From: Eutrophovita sp913057845
GTDB taxonomy: Bacteria > Pseudomonadota > Gammaproteobacteria > Burkholderiales > Eutrophovitaceae
Assembly: GCA_963925895.1 (NCBI GenBank)
Contig: CAWUVH010000017.1
Coordinates: forward strand, 1 to 48,349
Length of the DNA stretch: 48,349 nucleotides
Direction of reading: 5' to 3'
The notes beneath the pieces are model-generated. The model worked only from the letters and a program-made list of their open reading frames with translations. It was not told the origin of the DNA and ran no database searches. Within the stretch, counting starts at the first letter, position 1, and every line of letters begins with the position of its first letter. The position numbers and the translations under genes were made by a program. Positions 39,069 to 47,035 of this stretch are shown here, in pieces.

Positions 39069-39677
39069 ATGGCTGATATTTTCATCATTTCTGCGCCCTC
39101 AGGTGCAGGCAAATCTTCGTTAATCGACGCCTTAATTGAAAAAGATATCAGGTTAAAAAAATCCGTTTCAGTTACGACTAGACCCCCTCGAGAGGGGGAA
39201 CTACATGGCAAACACTATGTATTTACTGATGACGCAGACTTTCAGAAACGTTTAAACAATGGTGAATTCTTGGAGTATGCGCAGGTACACGGCAATTGGT
39301 ATGGAACCAGCAAGGTCTTAGTCGAAAGTGAGATGAAGAACAATAATGACTTAATTCTAGAAATCGACTATCAAGGTGCTCAAGTGGTTAGAAGTCTCTA
39401 TACCGCCAGCATCTCTATTTTTATCCTGCCGCCCAGTAAGGCTTTATTACGTTCACGCCTTGAGAAAAGAAACACTGACAACGCCACAACGATTGAGCAA
39501 CGCCTCGGAGCTGCGAGCACTGAAATTGCCCATATTACCGAGTATCAATATGTTACTATTAATGATAACTTCGATGATGCCTTAGCTGACATACAAGCTA
39601 TCGTCCGTTCGACCAGACTCTCAGCGCACAGTCATGAGGGCGAACGCATCGTAAAAGACTTTTTAAAGGATGACTGA
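39069..39677 (+). CDS. gmk: Guanylate kinase
   Basis: This enzyme phosphorylates GMP to GDP. From the ATG at 39069 it has 202 residues. The P-loop is SAPSGAGKSSL (K15), and VTTRPPREGELHGKHYVF and EYAQVHGNWYGTS form the GMP-binding region. The longer in-frame extension up to 38967 lies inside yicC and is rejected. rpoZ follows by 2 bp. Confidence 0.97.
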   Translation: MADIFIISAPSGAGKSSLIDALIEKDIRLKKSVSVTTRPPREGELHGKHYVFTDDADFQKRLNNGEFLEYAQVHGNWYGTSKVLVESEMKNNNDLILEIDYQGAQVVRSLYTASISIFILPPSKALLRSRLEKRNTDNATTIEQRLGAASTEIAHITEYQYVTINDNFDDALADIQAIVRSTRLSAHSHEGERIVKDFLKDD

Positions 39678-39679
39678 TT

Positions 39680-39880
39680 ATGGCTCGCATTACGGTGGAT
39701 GATTGTTTGGAATTCATTCCGAATCGCTTTGAATTAACACTAGCGGCGAGTTTACGCGCGCGGCAAATCTCCATTGGGAACACCGCGCTTGTAGAGGAAA
39801 ACAATGACAAACCAACCGTTATTGCCCTCAGAGAAATCGCGAGTGGTCAGATAGGTATCGAGATACTAGATAAAAAATAG
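39680..39880 (+). CDS. rpoZ: RNA polymerase omega subunit
   Basis: Omega helps assemble RNA polymerase and contributes to the ppGpp site. It has 66 residues, shorter than E. coli (91) but usual for betaproteobacteria. It begins MARITVDDCLEFIPNRFELTL-like and contains SLRARQI and ALREIASGQI. It sits between gmk and spoT as in most proteobacteria, which puts a ppGpp-binding subunit beside the ppGpp enzyme. Confidence 0.96.
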   Translation: MARITVDDCLEFIPNRFELTLAASLRARQISIGNTALVEENNDKPTVIALREIASGQIGIEILDKK

Positions 39881-39957
39881 TCAGCCCACTAGGTATAGAC
39901 TCATGCTGAGTCGATAACTACAAACGCAGAAACCGGATCATCCCGGTATTTGATGTC

Positions 39958-42117
39958 ATGGAACATGACCTTCCTACAGTGTCAAACATTATCGAAGTAG
40001 ACTTAGCCTCTCCACTATTCGCACAGGCGGCGAATTACCTCAGCCCGCATGAGCTTGAAATACTCAAGGAGGCCTATCAATACAGTCGGGAAGCACACCA
40101 AGGCCAATTTCGAAAAACAGGTGAACCTTACGTCTCACATCCCGTGGCGGTATCCCAAATTCTGACGACCTGGAATCTTGACTCCCCCGCACTCATCGCA
40201 GCACTACTGCATGACGTGGTTGAAGACACCCAAATTACAAAAGGGGAAATCAGTCAAAAATACGGCCAAGTCGTCGCGGACCTTGTCGATGGCGTATCTA
40301 AGCTCGACAAAATCAGTTTTGAATCTCAAAAGCATGAACAAGCTGAGAATTTCAGGAAAATGTTGCTCGCGATGGCCAAAGATGTTCGAGTAATGTTGAT
40401 CAAACTGGCTGATCGGCTACACAACATGCGGACATTGACCGTGATGCAGCCCCAAAAGAGGATGCGTATCGCGAAAGAAACACTCGAGATTTATGCACCA
40501 ATTGCCAATCGCTTGGGATTGAATGACGTGTATCGTGAGCTGCAAGAACTGTCACTATCACACCTATATCCAAATCGTTATAAGGTGCTGTCAAAAGCCG
40601 TAAAGCGGGCGCGAGGAAATCGTAAAGAGCTGATTAGAAAAACTCTCGAATCACTACAGGAATGCCTCAAAGATCACGAGCTCGAGACCGAAGTATCGGG
40701 ACGCGAAAAAGCGATTCATAGCATTTATCGAAAAATGACCAAAAAAACCTTATCGTTTGCTGAGGTATTTGATATTTATGGTTTTCGGGTTGTCGTTAAG
40801 GATATTTCATCGTGCTACTTAGCGCTAGGGGTACTACACCAACGGTATAAGCCTGTTCCCGGAAAATTCAAAGACTTTATTGCCATCCCAAAGGCCAATG
40901 GCTACCAAAGCCTGCACAGCACCCTCCTAAGCCCTGTCGGCACTCCTATTGAAGTCCAAATTCGAACAAAAAAAATGGATCAAATTGCGGAATCTGGCGT
41001 TGCATCACACTGGCTATATAAAGAAACTGACGACGCTTCTCTGACAGACCTACAAACCCGCACACATCAATGGATGCAGAATTTACTGCAACTACAATCA
41101 GAACCAGGAAATGCGGCTGAATTTCTAGAGCACCTCAAATTAGACTTATTCCCTGATGAAGTGTTTGTTTTTACACCCAAAGGTAAAATCATCTCACTTC
41201 CCCGAGGTGCGACGACCATTGATTTCGCTTACGCTGTGCATACGGATGTTGGGAATTTCACCTTAGCCGCTAAGGTGAATCATGAGTCAGTGCCTTTAAA
41301 TACCGAATTAAGAAGTGGCGATCGAGTAGAAGTCATCACCTCTAATCAGCGAACAGCAAACCCAAATTGGCTCAGATTTATCGTCACAAGCCGAGCGCGA
41401 GCACAAATACGTCATTCAGTAAAAAATCAGCACCATGAAGAGTCTGCAGTGCTCGGTGAACGTTTACTCAAACAGGCGGTGAATGATCTTAAAATTCAGC
41501 CCAATACGATTACTCTTGAGCATTGGAATCGCCTTGCCAAAGAATATGCCGGTAAAAATAAGAATGAAATACTGTCTGAGATCGGCTTAGGTAAACAGTT
41601 AGCAATCGTCGTGGTCCGCCACTTGTTAGCGCTGGACCACGACGAGGCAACTCAGACCAACGTAAAGAAGACCAGCTTAGTCATACACGGGACCGAAGGA
41701 ATGGCTTTGCAGTTTGCGAAGTGTTGCCATCCGATCCCAGGGGACCCAATCATTGGTTACCTGAGAAAAGGGCACGGATTAATCATTCACACTCATGACT
41801 GCCCTATATCCAGAAGATCTTATAACGACCCACACAAATGGATTGATGTCGAATGGGCCCCAGACTCATCAAAATCTTTCTTGGTGAAGATTTGTGTTCT
41901 AGCTAAAAACGGGCGAGGTATTCTCGGAAAAATCGCTACAAAAATTTCGGCAGCAGACGCCAATATTGAAACAGGGAACTTCGAACACAATGACAGTACG
42001 AACTACGCTGAAATCAACCTCTCCCTTATGGTGACGAACCGTATTCACCTGGCTAGAGTAATTCGCAACATTAGGTCCCTGGATGAAGTCGCTAGAATTA
42101 CCCGACTCAAGTCTTAA
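39958..42117 (+). CDS. spoT: Bifunctional (p)ppGpp synthetase/hydrolase SpoT/Rel
   Basis: This enzyme makes and degrades the stringent-response alarmone. In its 719 residues the HD hydrolase is intact (H61, H85-D86, E89-D90 in HDVVED), so hydrolysis is expected. The synthetase domain (about 240-370) has GREKAIHSIYRK, YGFRVVV and KANGYQSLHS. TGS (about 395-460, DEVFVFTPKG), the cysteine-containing zinc-finger-like region with KCCHPIPGD, and a C-terminal ACT domain (about 640-719) follow. Whether the synthetase is strong or weak, as in E. coli SpoT, cannot be told. It ends the yicC-gmk-rpoZ-spoT operon. Confidence 0.96.
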   Translation: MEHDLPTVSNIIEVDLASPLFAQAANYLSPHELEILKEAYQYSREAHQGQFRKTGEPYVSHPVAVSQILTTWNLDSPALIAALLHDVVEDTQITKGEISQKYGQVVADLVDGVSKLDKISFESQKHEQAENFRKMLLAMAKDVRVMLIKLADRLHNMRTLTVMQPQKRMRIAKETLEIYAPIANRLGLNDVYRELQELSLSHLYPNRYKVLSKAVKRARGNRKELIRKTLESLQECLKDHELETEVSGREKAIHSIYRKMTKKTLSFAEVFDIYGFRVVVKDISSCYLALGVLHQRYKPVPGKFKDFIAIPKANGYQSLHSTLLSPVGTPIEVQIRTKKMDQIAESGVASHWLYKETDDASLTDLQTRTHQWMQNLLQLQSEPGNAAEFLEHLKLDLFPDEVFVFTPKGKIISLPRGATTIDFAYAVHTDVGNFTLAAKVNHESVPLNTELRSGDRVEVITSNQRTANPNWLRFIVTSRARAQIRHSVKNQHHEESAVLGERLLKQAVNDLKIQPNTITLEHWNRLAKEYAGKNKNEILSEIGLGKQLAIVVVRHLLALDHDEATQTNVKKTSLVIHGTEGMALQFAKCCHPIPGDPIIGYLRKGHGLIIHTHDCPISRRSYNDPHKWIDVEWAPDSSKSFLVKICVLAKNGRGILGKIATKISAADANIETGNFEHNDSTNYAEINLSLMVTNRIHLARVIRNIRSLDEVARITRLKS

Positions 42118-42153
42118 TTACGCTGAAGAAAGAACCTACGCACAAACTCGAGC

Positions 42154-42182
42154 CCGGACCGCTTAATACTTAAGTGGTCCGG
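42154..42182. terminator. Hairpin between the convergent spoT and binding-protein genes
   Basis: Arms CCGGACCGCTTAA (42154-42166) and TTAAGTGGTCCGG (42170-42182) pair over 13 positions with one wobble or mismatch, around a 3-nt loop. No T-run follows on either strand. Its place between convergent stop codons suggests transcript-end formation or RNA protection for both genes, but it is not a classical intrinsic terminator. Confidence 0.5.
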
Positions 42183-42198
42183 ATGTCTAAGTCGCTTG

Positions 42199-43452
42199 CT
42201 ATGGGCGCACCATATTGCAAGTGGTAGCTACCGCGGTATCTTTAGCAGCAACGACAAAATCTGTTTTAGGACCTACTCCAGTGCCCTCAACATCATATTT
42301 GACGCCATCCTCGCCCATCCTCTTGAACGTAGAAACATATAAAGGCTGCATCAATTGATGGTTGTCCTCTCTCATCCAAACTTCGCCAGTCAACGATTCA
42401 TACCGACCAACTTCTAATTGTTTTGCAATACTTAGGGGATCTGTAGACCCTGCTGCGTTAATCGATTGAACCAAAAGGTCCATCGCATATTTAAGCGTCA
42501 AGAAAAACACATCATCTTTTAAGTCTGGATGTTTATTACGATACGACTCCACTATGGCATCCGACTTGTCATCACCCACGTTGACATGCCATTGCGTCAC
42601 TTGCTTCACTCGATCTACACCTGCTTCGCCAATCGCCGTAGGGCCGCCAACTATTCCTGCGTAATAGGTATAAAAATCAACGTCTAACCCGGAATCGTTA
42701 GCCGCTTTAACCAATAACGCTAAATCAGCACCCCAATTTCCGGTAATCACTGAGTCTGCACCCGATGCGCGGATTTTAGCGATATATGGTGCAAAGTCTT
42801 TAACCTTTCCAAGTGGATGTAAATCATCGCCGACGATCTGCACGTCTGGACGTTTTTTGGGCAACATAGACTTAGCCGCGTTTGAAACTGCATGGCCAAA
42901 TGAGTAGTCTTGGTTAATCAGATAAATCTTCTGAATGGATGTATCAGCCGCTATCATATCGCTAATTGCCTGCATTTTCATATCGGCATCGGCATCAAAT
43001 CTAAAGTGCCAGAAATTACAACGCTCATTGGTTAACGCTGGGTCCACAGCAGCATAATTCAAATAAATCATGGCTGAATCTGGGTTGCGTTCATTATGTT
43101 TAGAGACAGCCTCCGTCAGTGCGCCAGCGACCGCAGACGAATTACCTTGAAAAATAAATTTAACCTTTTGATCGGCCAATTGCCTGAAGGCAATTAAGGA
43201 CTCCTGCGGATTCGCCTTCCCATCGATCGGAACGACTTCAAATTTAGAACCGTTGAGTACACCACCCTGCTCATTAATTTCATCCACAAACAGACGAAGC
43301 ACTCTTAAACCATTTTCACCCACGTTGGCAAAAGGTCCCGAGAGGGGATCAACATAACCAATTTTGATCGTTTCCTGAGATTGGTTGCAACCTGACAACA
43401 ACAGGCCAAGAACCGCTATAACACTAAAAAACACTCCCCTAATAACTCTCAT
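42199..43452 (-). CDS. Amino-acid-type ABC transporter substrate-binding lipoprotein (LivK-like)
   Basis: This is a predicted periplasmic solute-binding protein of the branched-chain amino acid/amide family. The ATG at 43452, with AAGGAGGGGAC just upstream, gives 417 residues; a longer frame to 43488 is rejected. A signal peptide ends in the lipobox LLSGC (C22), so it should be lipid-anchored. The type I periplasmic binding fold is supported by IKIGYVDPLSGPFANVGENGLR in two blocks and INQDYSFGHAV. No permease or ATPase gene is nearby, so it must work with a transporter encoded elsewhere or act as a sensor. The ligand is unknown. It lies 103 bp downstream of the FAH-family gene. Confidence 0.88.
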   Translation of the reverse strand: MRVIRGVFFSVIAVLGLLLSGCNQSQETIKIGYVDPLSGPFANVGENGLRVLRLFVDEINEQGGVLNGSKFEVVPIDGKANPQESLIAFRQLADQKVKFIFQGNSSAVAGALTEAVSKHNERNPDSAMIYLNYAAVDPALTNERCNFWHFRFDADADMKMQAISDMIAADTSIQKIYLINQDYSFGHAVSNAAKSMLPKKRPDVQIVGDDLHPLGKVKDFAPYIAKIRASGADSVITGNWGADLALLVKAANDSGLDVDFYTYYAGIVGGPTAIGEAGVDRVKQVTQWHVNVGDDKSDAIVESYRNKHPDLKDDVFFLTLKYAMDLLVQSINAAGSTDPLSIAKQLEVGRYESLTGEVWMREDNHQLMQPLYVSTFKRMGEDGVKYDVEGTGVGPKTDFVVAAKDTAVATTCNMVRP

Positions 43453-43555
43453 GTCCCCTCCTTTAAACTTGCGTAGAAACAAATGCAACTTGCCCCAAGA
43501 ATGTACAACGTGCGCGACCTCTGGTTTTAGATTTAATAATAAGACGCTGTTTCCA

Positions 43556-44392
43556 TTATACGGCTCTATTAGTTAGCGTCCTAAACCCTGTCACACGGCA
43601 TTGAACTTGGTCACCGGATTCAATAACCGTAGCCCCAGGCGTCCCCGTACTGATGACATCTCCAGGATACAAGGTGGATATATGCGAGAAATGTGATACC
43701 AAATAAAATGGATTAAACGCCATGTTAGAAACGGTATTTTCCCGATGGAGAGAACCGTTTTTCCAGGTTGCCACAGTCAGCGACATTAAATCCGTAATCT
43801 CATCCGGCGTGACCAACTCAGGGCCAAAGGAGAAAAAAGAATCGAAGTTCTTTGACTTCGTCAAGAATCGAGGATTACGCAGCAAAATATCCTCTGCGGT
43901 CATATCAATCACTAAACAGTACCCGGCGATATAACCCACGGCCGCCTCTTCGCTCACAGAATGACATGCCCTGCCAATCACCACGGCAATTTCAGCCTCA
44001 GCCGTTACCCGATTAGACTCCTTGGGGAGCACAATCGAATCATCGTATCCGATAATGGTGTTGTCACCCTTCATAAATGAAGCAGGCTCTGTTGGATGCG
44101 GCGCACCCAAGTCCTCCGCATGATTCAGATAATTCAACCCGATACCTATAATCTTTCTAGGACGCCGGTACAGCGGAGCAATACGAACAGCACCAAGAGC
44201 AACTCGATCAGGCACTTGACAGGCCTGTTCATAAATCAATGGGCTCAGCCCCGCATCAATCAACTGGAATAAAGTTGTAGGCCAGTAGGCATCAAAAACC
44301 TGATTAATCGAAGTAACAGTAACCCATTGTTTATCAACCAAAATAGCGGCATGTTCTTGATCACTCCCATCTTTAAGCGTACAAAATCTCAC
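43556..44392 (-). CDS. Fumarylacetoacetate hydrolase-family protein
   Basis: FAH-family enzymes cleave or hydrate/decarboxylate small keto acids at a divalent metal site. It has 278 residues. The N-terminal part is variable. The catalytic core holds IIGIGLNYLNHAED, the EAEIAVVIGR acidic pair (metal ligands), and STGTPGA near the end, as in the family. The CLVIDMTAEDILLR segment is where most members have D-x-T/S-A-R-D, so the metal/active-site pattern is slightly different here. The start is GTG at 44392 with an excellent AAGGAG 7 nt upstream. The substrate is unknown. It is co-directional with the binding lipoprotein. Confidence 0.88.
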   Translation of the reverse strand: MRFCTLKDGSDQEHAAILVDKQWVTVTSINQVFDAYWPTTLFQLIDAGLSPLIYEQACQVPDRVALGAVRIAPLYRRPRKIIGIGLNYLNHAEDLGAPHPTEPASFMKGDNTIIGYDDSIVLPKESNRVTAEAEIAVVIGRACHSVSEEAAVGYIAGYCLVIDMTAEDILLRNPRFLTKSKNFDSFFSFGPELVTPDEITDLMSLTVATWKNGSLHRENTVSNMAFNPFYLVSHFSHISTLYPGDVISTGTPGATVIESGDQVQCRVTGFRTLTNRAV

Positions 44393-44456
44393 CCTAGATC
44401 TCCTTCAAAATAGCACTGATGAATCGACTAACTTACGGCAAAATGATGTGCCGGAC

Positions 44457-44489
44457 AAAAAAAAGCACTAAAGGTTAACTTTAGCGCTT
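44457..44489 (-). terminator. Rho-independent terminator after tRNA-Lys
   Basis: On the minus strand AAGCGCTAAAG pairs with CTTTAGTGCTT (one G-U) across a 5-nt loop, and eight T residues follow. It lies about 45 nt past the tRNA-Lys 3' end. Confidence 0.85.
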
Positions 44490-44532
44490 CATTATCTTGT
44501 GTGGAATCAAAAACCTCACAAATCGAGGTCAA

Positions 44533-44608
44533 TGGTAGGCGGTGCGGGGGTCGAACCCGCGACAAATGGATTAAAAGTCCACTGCTCTACCAGCTGAGCT
44601 AACCGCCC
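44533..44608 (-). tRNA. lysT: tRNA-Lys (anticodon UUU)
   Basis: This is a 76-nt cloverleaf on the minus strand starting GGGCGGT, with anticodon loop CTTTTAA (UUU) and an encoded CCA. The acceptor stem closes with a G1-U72 wobble instead of the usual G-C. It lies 85 bp downstream of queC and has its own likely promoter and terminator. Confidence 0.96.
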
Positions 44609-44623
44609 ACAGAAAAGTCCAGC

Positions 44624-44653
44624 ATTTTAGCGGCTTACTCCCCCATTGGTCAA
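44624..44653 (-). promoter_or_regulatory. Promoter of tRNA-Lys
   Basis: On the minus strand TTGACC (44653-44648) and TAAAAT (44629-44624) are spaced by 18 bp, ending about 15 nt before the mature tRNA. The spacing and position suit a dedicated tRNA promoter; read-through from the tol-pal-queC operon is also possible. Confidence 0.65.
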
Positions 44654-44693
44654 CCTAACCTGCACGACAGTTAGAGCTAAACCACTCTCTGTA

Positions 44694-45374
44694 CTAGACG
44701 TATACAGTCGGATCATCAATCTCGGCCTCTAAAAATCCTTCCTTACGAATTCGGCAAGAGTCACAGATCCCGCAGGCAGCCCCAGAGGGGGATGCTTGAT
44801 AACACGAAATTGTTTGACTGAAGTCAACGCCCAACTTGTATCCGACCTTAATAATGTCAGCTTTTTTTAAGTCAATTAACGGCGCGTGAATTCGAAACCC
44901 AGAGCCCTCAACGCCCGCTTTTGTAGCTAAATTCGCCATGCGCTCATAAGCGTCTATGTACTCAGGCCGACAATCAGGATAGCCTGAATAGTCAACTGCA
45001 TTAGCCCCGATAAATACATCCTGAGCCCCAAGCACCTCTGCCCACCCTAATGCGATAGAGAGCATGATCGTATTGCGCGCAGGGACGTATGTGGAGGGGA
45101 TTCCGGCTGACTTTTCAGTAGGGATCTGTTGACTGGTATCCGTCAAAGCAGAGCCGCCTAGAGCCGCCAGATCCACCTTGATAACTTTGTGCTCTGCCAC
45201 GTTAAAATGACCGCACAAGCCTCTTGCAAAATTCAATTCTGATATGTGTCGTTGACCATAATCAATTGAGAGCGCGTGACATAAAAAATGCTTTGACTGC
45301 GCATAAGCAATGGTAGTGGCAGAATCTAAGCCGCCAGAGACTAAAATAACCGCTTTAGCTTGCTCAATACTCAT
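44694..45374 (-). CDS. queC: 7-cyano-7-deazaguanine synthase QueC
   Basis: QueC converts CDG to preQ0 in queuosine synthesis. The ATG at 45374 overlaps the cpoB stop (ATGA) and gives 226 residues; a TTG at 45383 is also in frame. The PP-loop ATPase motif is LVSGGLDSATT (about 11-21). The zinc cysteines C191, C201, C204 and C207 are in SCYQ and the CGICDSCR cluster. queD, queE and queF are not in the window. It is last in the tol-pal operon. Confidence 0.96.
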   Translation of the reverse strand: MSIEQAKAVILVSGGLDSATTIAYAQSKHFLCHALSIDYGQRHISELNFARGLCGHFNVAEHKVIKVDLAALGGSALTDTSQQIPTEKSAGIPSTYVPARNTIMLSIALGWAEVLGAQDVFIGANAVDYSGYPDCRPEYIDAYERMANLATKAGVEGSGFRIHAPLIDLKKADIIKVGYKLGVDFSQTISCYQASPSGAACGICDSCRIRKEGFLEAEIDDPTVYV

Positions 45375-46309
45375 GGAGCACAACGCCTTTTTAATTCTTT
45401 AAGCCTTGTTTGGGATGATGTTCGGTTATTGGCCACCTGATCATCAACGCAAATTTTTACCGCCTCAATTAAGTGATTTTCCGCAGCCCCACACTCACCA
45501 CGCTCTAGATGAATCGTCCCCGCATCCAGTAGGGCTACACAGTGCTTATTGTGATTCTTAAGGCCCGGTAACAATTGAGTCAATACAGTTAACGCCTCTT
45601 GGCTTTGATAATCAGACTTGGTCAACCCCTTCGCAGCCCAGTACATCCCACTTTTTGCATATTGATTGTCAGGGAAAGCTCCTTTAAGGGCATAAAATAA
45701 GCCTGTGGCTTCTTTGTAACTGCCGCTATCAAATAACTTTTTCGCATATTCATAAAAAATTTTAGCGTCTTTCTTTTCGTCACTCAAAGAAGGCGCATTA
45801 CTGTCGATAGAAGTTTTCAATGGTTTGATGTCTTCAGTCGCACGGAATGGTTGATCAATAGTTGCCGCTGATGGGGAAAGGCCTTCCACCAAGACTTCTA
45901 AATTTCGGCGAATGTCGCTATCAAGCAAATTAACTTTAGACGCAAGTTGATTTATGTCTCTCTTCAAAGCTTCAAATGCATCATTTAAAGTTGTCTGTGA
46001 GCTATCGCCAATTTGTATTTGCCCCTGGATTTTAGACACCTTAAGCGCCAACCCCTGAATCAAATGTTGAGCCCCCTCAAGGTCTGTCAATCTCTTGTTG
46101 ACCTGGTCCAGATCGCCCCTCAGCGCTCTAAGTTCTTCGTCCATCCTTTGGCGTTGATAAAAGTCAGTTACGTCTGTCTCTCGCTCTGACTCAACGGCAG
46201 ACTCACGACCTTCCTGCCCAAAAGCATACGGCACGCAGCAAGACAATAAAGCCACAATTGCCAAACTCCAAATTCGAACAGTATAAAAATTACTCAGGAT
46301 TGCAGTCAT
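45371..46309 (-). CDS. cpoB: Cell division coordinator CpoB (YbgF)
   Basis: CpoB links peptidoglycan synthesis with outer-membrane constriction by Tol-Pal. It has 312 residues: a signal peptide ending near YAFGQ (about 31), a long coiled coil (about 50-145, heptad-like leucines in DEELRALRGDLDQVNKRL), and a C-terminal TPR region (about 185-312) starting DAKIFYEYAKKLFDSGSYKEA in two blocks. E. coli CpoB is about 263 residues; the extra length is in the coiled coil and the linker. It follows pal by 45 bp and overlaps queC. Confidence 0.92.
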   Translation of the reverse strand: MTAILSNFYTVRIWSLAIVALLSCCVPYAFGQEGRESAVESERETDVTDFYQRQRMDEELRALRGDLDQVNKRLTDLEGAQHLIQGLALKVSKIQGQIQIGDSSQTTLNDAFEALKRDINQLASKVNLLDSDIRRNLEVLVEGLSPSAATIDQPFRATEDIKPLKTSIDSNAPSLSDEKKDAKIFYEYAKKLFDSGSYKEATGLFYALKGAFPDNQYAKSGMYWAAKGLTKSDYQSQEALTVLTQLLPGLKNHNKHCVALLDAGTIHLERGECGAAENHLIEAVKICVDDQVANNRTSSQTRLKELKRRCAP

Positions 46310-46354
46310 CAGAAAAGAAGTGAAGTGCGGTTAGTAAACCGCCAGGCCTTTGCG

Positions 46355-47023
46355 TTAATCGAGATAAACAAGATCGCTTCGTCTATTTTTGGATCGACTC
46401 TCATCATCGATACCAAATACCAAGGGCCGTTCTGCACCATAACTGGCGACGTCAATTTGATCCGCTCGCGCACCCAAAAGTACGAAGGCTTGCTTCAATT
46501 GTTCAGCACGACTTTGTCCGAGAGCTAGATTATATTCTCGGCTACCCCGATCATCGCAGTTTCCTTCAATGCGGATCCTGACTGTGGGGTGCTTCTTAAG
46601 AAAACTTCCATGCGCTTCGATAACCGGTTGAAACTCTACCTTAATCACCGAACTATCAAAATCATAAAAAATACTTCTCTGCGAAAGCAATGAGTCATTT
46701 TGTGAGAGCACCCTCTTAACCTCAGCCTGACGCTGGAACTCATCTTGGGTTGCCGCATTTTGCTCATCAAGTTTTACCCGCTCATCTAGAAGCCTTTGCT
46801 CCTCGCGCTCAAACTCTCGTTTTAATTCGTCTTGTTGCGCACGCAGTTCCTCTTCTGAAGGTGCCTCCACCCCATCAATCGATTCAGCAGTTTGCTCAAA
46901 TGAACGCCTATTTGATTGGTCGAACAAATCCCTTTGCTCAATATCCGCATTCGTTTTTGTTTTACTCGAGCACCCGACCAATACGGCGACCAACCCAGCT
47001 ACCAACAAGAATTTCATGGTCAT
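46355..47023 (-). CDS. pal: Peptidoglycan-associated lipoprotein Pal, with extended coiled-coil spacer
   Basis: Pal is an outer-membrane lipoprotein that binds peptidoglycan and TolB, and is needed for envelope constriction. The signal peptide ends in a lipobox LVGC (C18). The OmpA-like domain (about 117-222) has IFYDFDSSVIK and the peptidoglycan-binding IEGNCDDRGSREYNLALGQSRA. It has 222 residues against about 173 in E. coli. The excess is a highly charged Glu/Gln/Arg-rich stretch at about 56-105 (EELRAQQDELKREFEREEQ, continuing to AEVKRVL), which looks like a continuous coiled coil between lipid anchor and OmpA domain. It lies 12 bp after tolB. Confidence 0.96.
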   Translation of the reverse strand: MTMKFLLVAGLVAVLVGCSSKTKTNADIEQRDLFDQSNRRSFEQTAESIDGVEAPSEEELRAQQDELKREFEREEQRLLDERVKLDEQNAATQDEFQRQAEVKRVLSQNDSLLSQRSIFYDFDSSVIKVEFQPVIEAHGSFLKKHPTVRIRIEGNCDDRGSREYNLALGQSRAEQLKQAFVLLGARADQIDVASYGAERPLVFGIDDESRSKNRRSDLVYLD

Positions 47024-47035
47024 AGAATATCCTGA

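Noticed and set aside
44393..44700. tRNA-Lys as an attachment site of an integrated element
   Set aside because: I found no repeat of the tRNA 3' end near spoT and no integrase or phage gene.
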